A stretch of DNA of 64,000 nucleotides, from positions 1-64,000 of the forward strand of contig LLEY01000221.1 of assembly GCA_001414485.1 (NCBI GenBank). Direction: 5' to 3'. Below are positions 58,257 to 64,000 of this stretch, piece by piece (position 1 is the first letter of the stretch; each line of letters opens with the position of its first letter). The translations under genes were made by a program, and so were the position numbers. The notes beneath the pieces are model-generated. The model saw nothing but the letters and a program-made list of their open reading frames with translations, made no database searches and had not been told where the DNA came from. The DNA is from Calycina herbarum (lineage: Eukaryota > Ascomycota > Leotiomycetes > Helotiales > Pezizellaceae).

Positions 58257-61200
58257 ATGGCTCGGAAAACTTTAGATATGCAGAGTGAATCCAACTCTCC
58301 TCATCCGGCTAATGATGCCGTTTCGGTAGAACAGAATTCACCTGCTATTGACGTTACGGGCTACAAAAGGAGGTTTGAGCAGGTCTCAAATCAAGATGAA
58401 TACCAACACCAACTTCCATCAAAACGGGCAAGACCAACCAACGATATCCATCAAGCACACTCAGTACCAGACGTTATGGGTGACGTTCAGTCAGATAGCA
58501 ACATCTCCGGGAGCACCGTAGCAGGGGAGGAGATTCCGGACGACAAACTGGAACCTATTGCCATTATTGGATTGTCCCTTCGCTTCCCCCAAGATGCGAC
58601 CTCTCCGGCGGGATTTTGGGATATGCTAATGGAGGGCCGTTCAGCGAGATCCGATGTCCCAAAGAATCGGTTCAACGTGGATGCTTTTTACAAAGCTGGT
58701 AGTAGCAAAACTGGAATCGTAAGTTTAATCCAAAGGATCGTATATTTTTCCGAGCAAAGAGCTAACCACCTTCATAGCTGAATGCTCGAGGAGGACACTT
58801 TGTGAAAGAGAATATTGCAGCTTTCGATGCGCCATTTTTCACCATGACGCCAGCTGAAGCGGAGTCCATGGATCCGCTTCAAAGATGGTTACTCGAGACT
58901 GCTTACGAAGCACTAGAAAATGGCGAGTTCACTCAATTCTTCACTCAATTCCACATTCCTGTTAGTTAACATCTTTCCAGCTGGCTTGCCCATTCACAAG
59001 ATCGCTGGATCCAAGACATCAGTTCACGTTGGTGCATTTTTAAGGGAGTACGAGTTCATGTTATGTCGTGATCCACAAATGAAAGCAAAGTACAAAGCGT
59101 CGGGTACGGCTTTTGCTATGTTGGCAAATAGGCTGAGTTGGTTCTTCGATTTAATGGGTCCGAGTACGTTACACAATTTTATTCACCCCCCCTGCTTTTT
59201 GTTTAGGCAGAATCTGATCATAACTTTTAGGTGTTGCGATTGATACAGCTTGCTCCAGCAGTTTGTATGCACTCCACCAAGCATGTCAAAGTCTAAGAAG
59301 TGGAGATTCGACAATGGTATGCTGGAACTCATCTCGTGATCAACTCTTGGCTAACATGCATGACAGGGCATAGTTGGAGGCTGTAACCTTTTCTACAACC
59401 CTGATTCGATGACCGAATTGACGGATCTCAATTTCCTCTCGAAAGACAGTAAATGCTACAGTTTTGATCACCGAGCCAATGGTTACTCCCGAGGAGAAGG
59501 GTTCGGAATTGTGATTCTGAAGACCCTTTCGGACGCGCTGAGAGACGGAGATACGATCAGAGCCGTCATTCGAGCTACTGGTACAAACCAAGATGGACGT
59601 ACCCCAGGAATTACTCAGCCATCTAGTCAAGCCCAGAAAGTGTTGATTCGTGATACGTATGCATCTGGTGGTCTTGACATGTCCGAGACCAGATACTTCG
59701 AGGCACATGGAACTGGGGTGGGTAGTCATATTTTCATGAGCATTCCGATATGCCGGCTAACTTAATCAATCTTAGACACCGATAGGGGATCCCCTGGAAG
59801 CTAAGGCAATCCATACTGCATTTCAAGAATCATCAAGAGCAGGCCAGCCTCTATATATCGGTGCGGTGAAAAGCAACATCGGGCATCTTGAAGGTGCAGC
59901 GGGTGTGGCGGGTTTAATCAAAGCAATCATGGTCTTAGAGAAAGGTGTTATACCCCCGAATATCAATTTTGAGCGACCTAATCCCAAGATCTTGGTTGAT
60001 AAGTGGAATATAAAGGTTGGTCAAACCTTGCCAGATTTTCTGTTATTTACTGATTACTTGTGCTCTACAGTTTCCACTTCAACCAATGCCATGGCCTACT
60101 GATGGACTTCGACGAGCTAGTGTAAATAGGTGAGTAAAGTGTGTTGAGTGACAAGGTGAAAACTTGGACCTAATTTTGTGATAGTTTCGGCTTTGGAGGT
60201 GCAAATGCGCATGTTGTACTTGATGACGCATATAATTATCTCAAATCTCGGGGCCTCTCGGGTAAACATTGCACTGCCCCCTTGCCACCAACACAAAGTG
60301 AGCTTGCCGCAGCACCTCGAGTATTACGAACGTTCTTACCAGAAACCGCCGGAACCAACACAATCGAACAGTCTAGAATTTTTGTCTGGTCAGCTGCGGA
60401 GGAAAGTGGACTGAAGCGTCTATCCGATGTTTACTCCAAACATCTCAGGGGTTCGCTTAGCGAAGCAACCCCTGACTTCCTCGCCAACCTGTCATACACA
60501 CTTTCGGAGAAAAGAAGCAACCTTCCTTGGAAATCCTTTGCAATCGCTGACTCGGTCGAAAGGTTGCAATCCAGCTTAGATAACGGATTGTCTACTCCCG
60601 TCCGCTCTGGCCGCCCTCCGAAACTCGGATTCATTTTTACTGGGCAAGGTGCGCAGTGGTACGCCATGGGTCGTGAATTACTTGATTACCCAGTTTTCAA
60701 GGAGGTAATTGAAGAAGCAGGAAAGGCCTTTCGGGGTTTCGGGTGCTCTTGTGACTTAATTGGTAACTGCAATTCCGCCCCTCTCGAGACATGTGCTAAC
60801 AAAAAGAAGAGGAACTCCTACAGAGTAATCAAACATCTCGCTTATCAGAACCCGGTCTTAGTCAACCTATATGTACTGCATTACAAATCGCTCTAGTGGA
60901 GTTACTCAGGACCTGGAATATATTGCCATCAGTCGTCATCGGACACTCAAGCGGAGAGATTGCCACTGCTTACACAGTTGGAGGTATTTCTCGATCCTCA
61001 GCGTGGAAAGTCGCTTACTACCGCGGAGTCGTTTCACAAAATCTCAAGGATCATGGAACTGCCAAGATGGCCATGATGTCTGTCGGTCTCTCCGAGGCTG
61101 AGGCGAAGGAATTTCTTGAGGAAAGTGGTATTCATGGAACCGATGTCACTATCGCTTGCATTAACTCTAACAAGAATGTCACCCTTTCTGGAGATGCTGC

Positions 61201-64000
61201 AGCGATCGATGCACTCGACGCGCGATTTCAAAAGACTGATATATTTGCCAGGAAATTGAAAGTGGACATCGCTTATCATTCCAAGTACATGAATAGCGTT
61301 GCTGCGACATACGAAGGATTTCTGACTAGTCTTCAAGCGGGAATCCCTCTCAGCGACAATGTTAGCATGGTTTCGTCCGTCACAGGAAGTTTGATTTCTC
61401 CGACCACGCTCACTTCAAGCTCATATTGGGTCCAAAACATGGTTAGCTCAGTTGATTTTCTGCAAGCTGTTAACAATATTTGCTCCGATGCTAAGGTAAT
61501 GGGTGGCCGCCGACTTGGAAAAACCAATGTGCGAGTTGATCATTTGATTGAGATTGGCCCACACTCTGCATTGCAAGGTCCACTCAAAGAGATTCTTAGC
61601 CAAACCCAGCGCGGAAAAGCAATCAAATACAATTCCGTCCTTTCCCGTCACAAATCGGCAATCAGCACCTCGCTTGATCTTGCTGGCATACTTCACAGCC
61701 TTGGCTACCCCGTCAATATCGCGACAATCAACAACCGAGGATCAGAATCTCAGAATCTCTCGATGTTGACAGATCTCCCCGCATATCCTTTCAATCACGC
61801 CAAGCTCCATTGGCAAGAAAGCCGTCTGAGTAGAAACTTTCGATTCCGTCCTCATTCTCATCACGAGCTTCTTGGTTCTGCTGTGCCAGATTGGAATCCG
61901 CAAAATGCTAGGTGGAGAAACTTCATTTCTCTAGAGGACCATCCTTGGGTTGAAGATCACAAAGTCAACGGCGTGTGCTTGTATCCGGCAGCTGGGATGC
62001 TCATCATGGCCCTTGAAGGAGCACGCCAGATTGCGGATCCAGAAAGAGAGATCGTGGGGTACCGATTCAAAGATGTCGTAGTCAAGAATGCGATTGTTCT
62101 CAGAACAAGTGATGCAAAGGTCGAAACTGAATTGGAACTTTCCCCGAATGGAGAGAGAAGTGGCGATTTTTTGCTATGGAGTACTTTCAGATTGTTTGTA
62201 TATGAGAGTGATTCTTCTTCGGAGGCTTGCGCTGGCTTGATTGCTGTTGAGTACGCCCAAAGCCGTAACGACGAGGTCTCGAACGAAAAACAAAGAAATG
62301 CACGACTTTCCGCTCTAGCGGCAAAACACAAGCTTGCGAGAGAAGAATGCATAGCTGGGATCTCCGAGACAGAAATCTACGAGACTCTAACTCAAGTTGG
62401 ACTTGAATATGGTCCGACCTTTCAGACTCTCAAAGGTATCAAGTGCGATAATTCTGGTGGTGCATCAGCGAGCATCGACCTCCAAGAATGGAAAGAACAT
62501 ACCACGAACACCGACATTGAACCTCATTTCATTCACCCAGCTGCACTCGATACGATACTTCAACTTGGTATCGTTGCATTAAGTGATGGAGGAAAGAAAG
62601 AAATCACCACCATGGTTCCCACTAGATTTGATGAGTTGTGGCTCTCGGCGAAATCCGCATCCAGCATTTCGCAGACAGATGTCATCGAAGCCTACAGTAG
62701 AGCGTTGATGAACGGACCACGCCACTGCGATGTTTTTGTCACTGCATCAGATGCAATATCAGGACTTCCGAGACTCTCCCTTTCATTTGGTGCGACGTCA
62801 GTAACCGCCACCGAGTCAGCTTCAACGCAGCTTGCTATCAAGCCCGTTGCTTACAATATGGACTGGAAGCCAGATTTGGATCTTCTAGGAAACGATGAGG
62901 TCTTATCTTATTGTGCTTCGAAAGTCGACAAAACCAAATTTCTTCCTGCCTCTGAACATAAAGTTGACGACAAACTTCTGTATTGCACACTAATGTTCTG
63001 GAGAGCAAATAAGAGTTTAAAAAATGATATTCCAGTACACGCAAAATACGCCTCTTGGATGAGGCACATTCTTTCCCAAGAGACACTTGTTCCCCAATTC
63101 ACTCAATCACAGCTGGAGCAGCTCTCCAATGACCAAATCTACGTCGATCAACTGGAAACCACAGTCGAAGAATGCGATTCTGAAGGAAGACTGATGGTAC
63201 GCGTGGGAAGAAACCTCCAAGGAATCCTGAACGGGACGATTGATTCAATGGAGCTCCTCTTCAAAGACGAAGCTATGTCCGAGTACTATCGTCACTCAAG
63301 CGTAGCCTACAAAGCCTTTAGCGAGGTCAACGCATACATCGATGCACTTTCACACAAAAACCCCAACTTGAAGGTTCTCGAAATCGGTGCCGGAACAGGA
63401 AGTGGAACGATGGATCTCATGGAAGTCCTTACCCATCACGGTGATAACGAACTCGGATCTCCTCGCTTCTCTGAATACCAATTTACCGATATTTCACCCA
63501 GTTTCTTCAAAGATGCTCAGGAGAAGTTCAAGGAATTTGGAGATCGATTCAAATTCTCTGTCTTGGATATTGGCAAGGATCCTGTTGCACAGGGCTTGGA
63601 AGAAGATCATTACGATCTTGTTGTCGCGTCCAATGTTCTCCACGCCACACCAAATATTTCCGAGACTTTGAAGAATGCGCACAAAGTTCTGAAAACTGGT
63701 GGTAAACTCATTCTTTACGAGTTTATCAATCCGGAATCAATACGAATAGGCTTTATCTTTGGACTTTTTTCTGGATGGTGGTTAAGTTCAGAACCGAATC
63801 GACAGTGGAGCCCGTTAATGCCGGAGAATGAATGGGACGTATTCTTATTGAACAGTGGATTTGGGGGGATTGATTGTGCTTTCAAAGATTTTGAGGGTGA
63901 TGACCATACGGTTGTTGGTATGGTATCAACTGCTGTGAAGGAGCCAAAAATATTGGATCGAAACGACAACGAGAAGTTCTATCTCATTACTTCCGACAAT
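58257..64000 (+). CDS. Highly reducing polyketide synthase, 5' part (KS-AT-DH-MT...)
   Basis: Nine exons so far (58257-58718, 58778-58922, 58981-59163, 59231-59316, 59367-59717, 59776-60015, 60071-60129, 60185-60762, 60807 to the end) encode 1766 residues and run off the window. A 98-residue disordered N-terminal extension precedes the ketosynthase ([13 protein letters not shown]). KS has Cys271 (DTACSSS), EAHGTGT and SNIGHLEG. The acyltransferase has GHSSGE (Ser749). The dehydratase has [11 protein letters not shown] (His about 1086) and LDTILQ (Asp about 1283). The methyltransferase SAM motif [10 protein letters not shown] is at about 1560. ER, KR and ACP are expected beyond the edge. Intron 2 (58923-58980) uses a GC donor. 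All visible active-site residues are intact, so the enzyme should be functional. Product unknown. Confidence 0.95.

Overview
This 64 kb window looks like nuclear DNA of a filamentous ascomycete (Pezizomycotina, probably Leotiomycetes/Helotiales-like; the class is inference). The evidence is many short GT-AG introns of about 45-70 nt with CTAAC/CTGAC-like branch sites, and typical fungal families: 2EXR, DUF6536, DUF4188, FSH hydrolase, Csn12 and a highly reducing polyketide synthase. Genes lie on both strands, separated by AT-rich decayed repeat DNA. I saw no rRNA, CRISPR array or convincing tRNA.

Layout. 0-4.3 kb: repeat-rich, with two broken genes (an unknown one at 461-969 and a 2EXR gene with two internal TGA codons). 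4.3-12 kb: LigB-type dioxygenase, the calcium sensor ncs1, Mediator subunit MED4 and a low-complexity protein. 13-17.7 kb: FMO-like monooxygenase, short-chain dehydrogenase and a broken DUF4188 gene, possibly an old metabolic neighbourhood. 19-24 kb: UBE2G1-type ubiquitin-conjugating enzyme and a Csn12 homologue with an in-frame TAG. 24.3-27.5 kb: a DUF6536 membrane-protein gene split by a 480-bp hAT-like non-autonomous transposon with a perfect 8-bp target duplication. 28.5-31.4 kb: a large HELGH-containing protein. 31.8-34.2 kb: epoxide hydrolase and a GlcG/HbpS protein. 35.5-44.9 kb: conserved fungal protein, HIS5 and SNU23 (divergent pair), two 2EXR proteins and DPH5. 46-51 kb: a zinc-knuckle protein and the AP-2 sigma subunit, a four-exon gene found by splicing. 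51.6 kb to the end: NAD-dependent ketoreductase, FSH serine hydrolase, carboxymuconolactone-decarboxylase-like protein and the 5' part of a highly reducing PKS (KS-AT-DH-MT, running off the window).

The right end reads as the edge of a polyketide gene cluster. The FSH hydrolase is the type of enzyme that can release products from a PKS lacking its own thioesterase (the LovG precedent), and the ketoreductase and CMD-like protein are plausible tailoring partners. The other main theme is gene decay. At least six genes carry premature stops, frameshifts or an insertion. Several of the stops look like CAG to TAG or CAA to TAA changes, as expected from RIP-like C-to-T mutation at CpA. Sequencing or assembly error is the alternative for the single-lesion cases.
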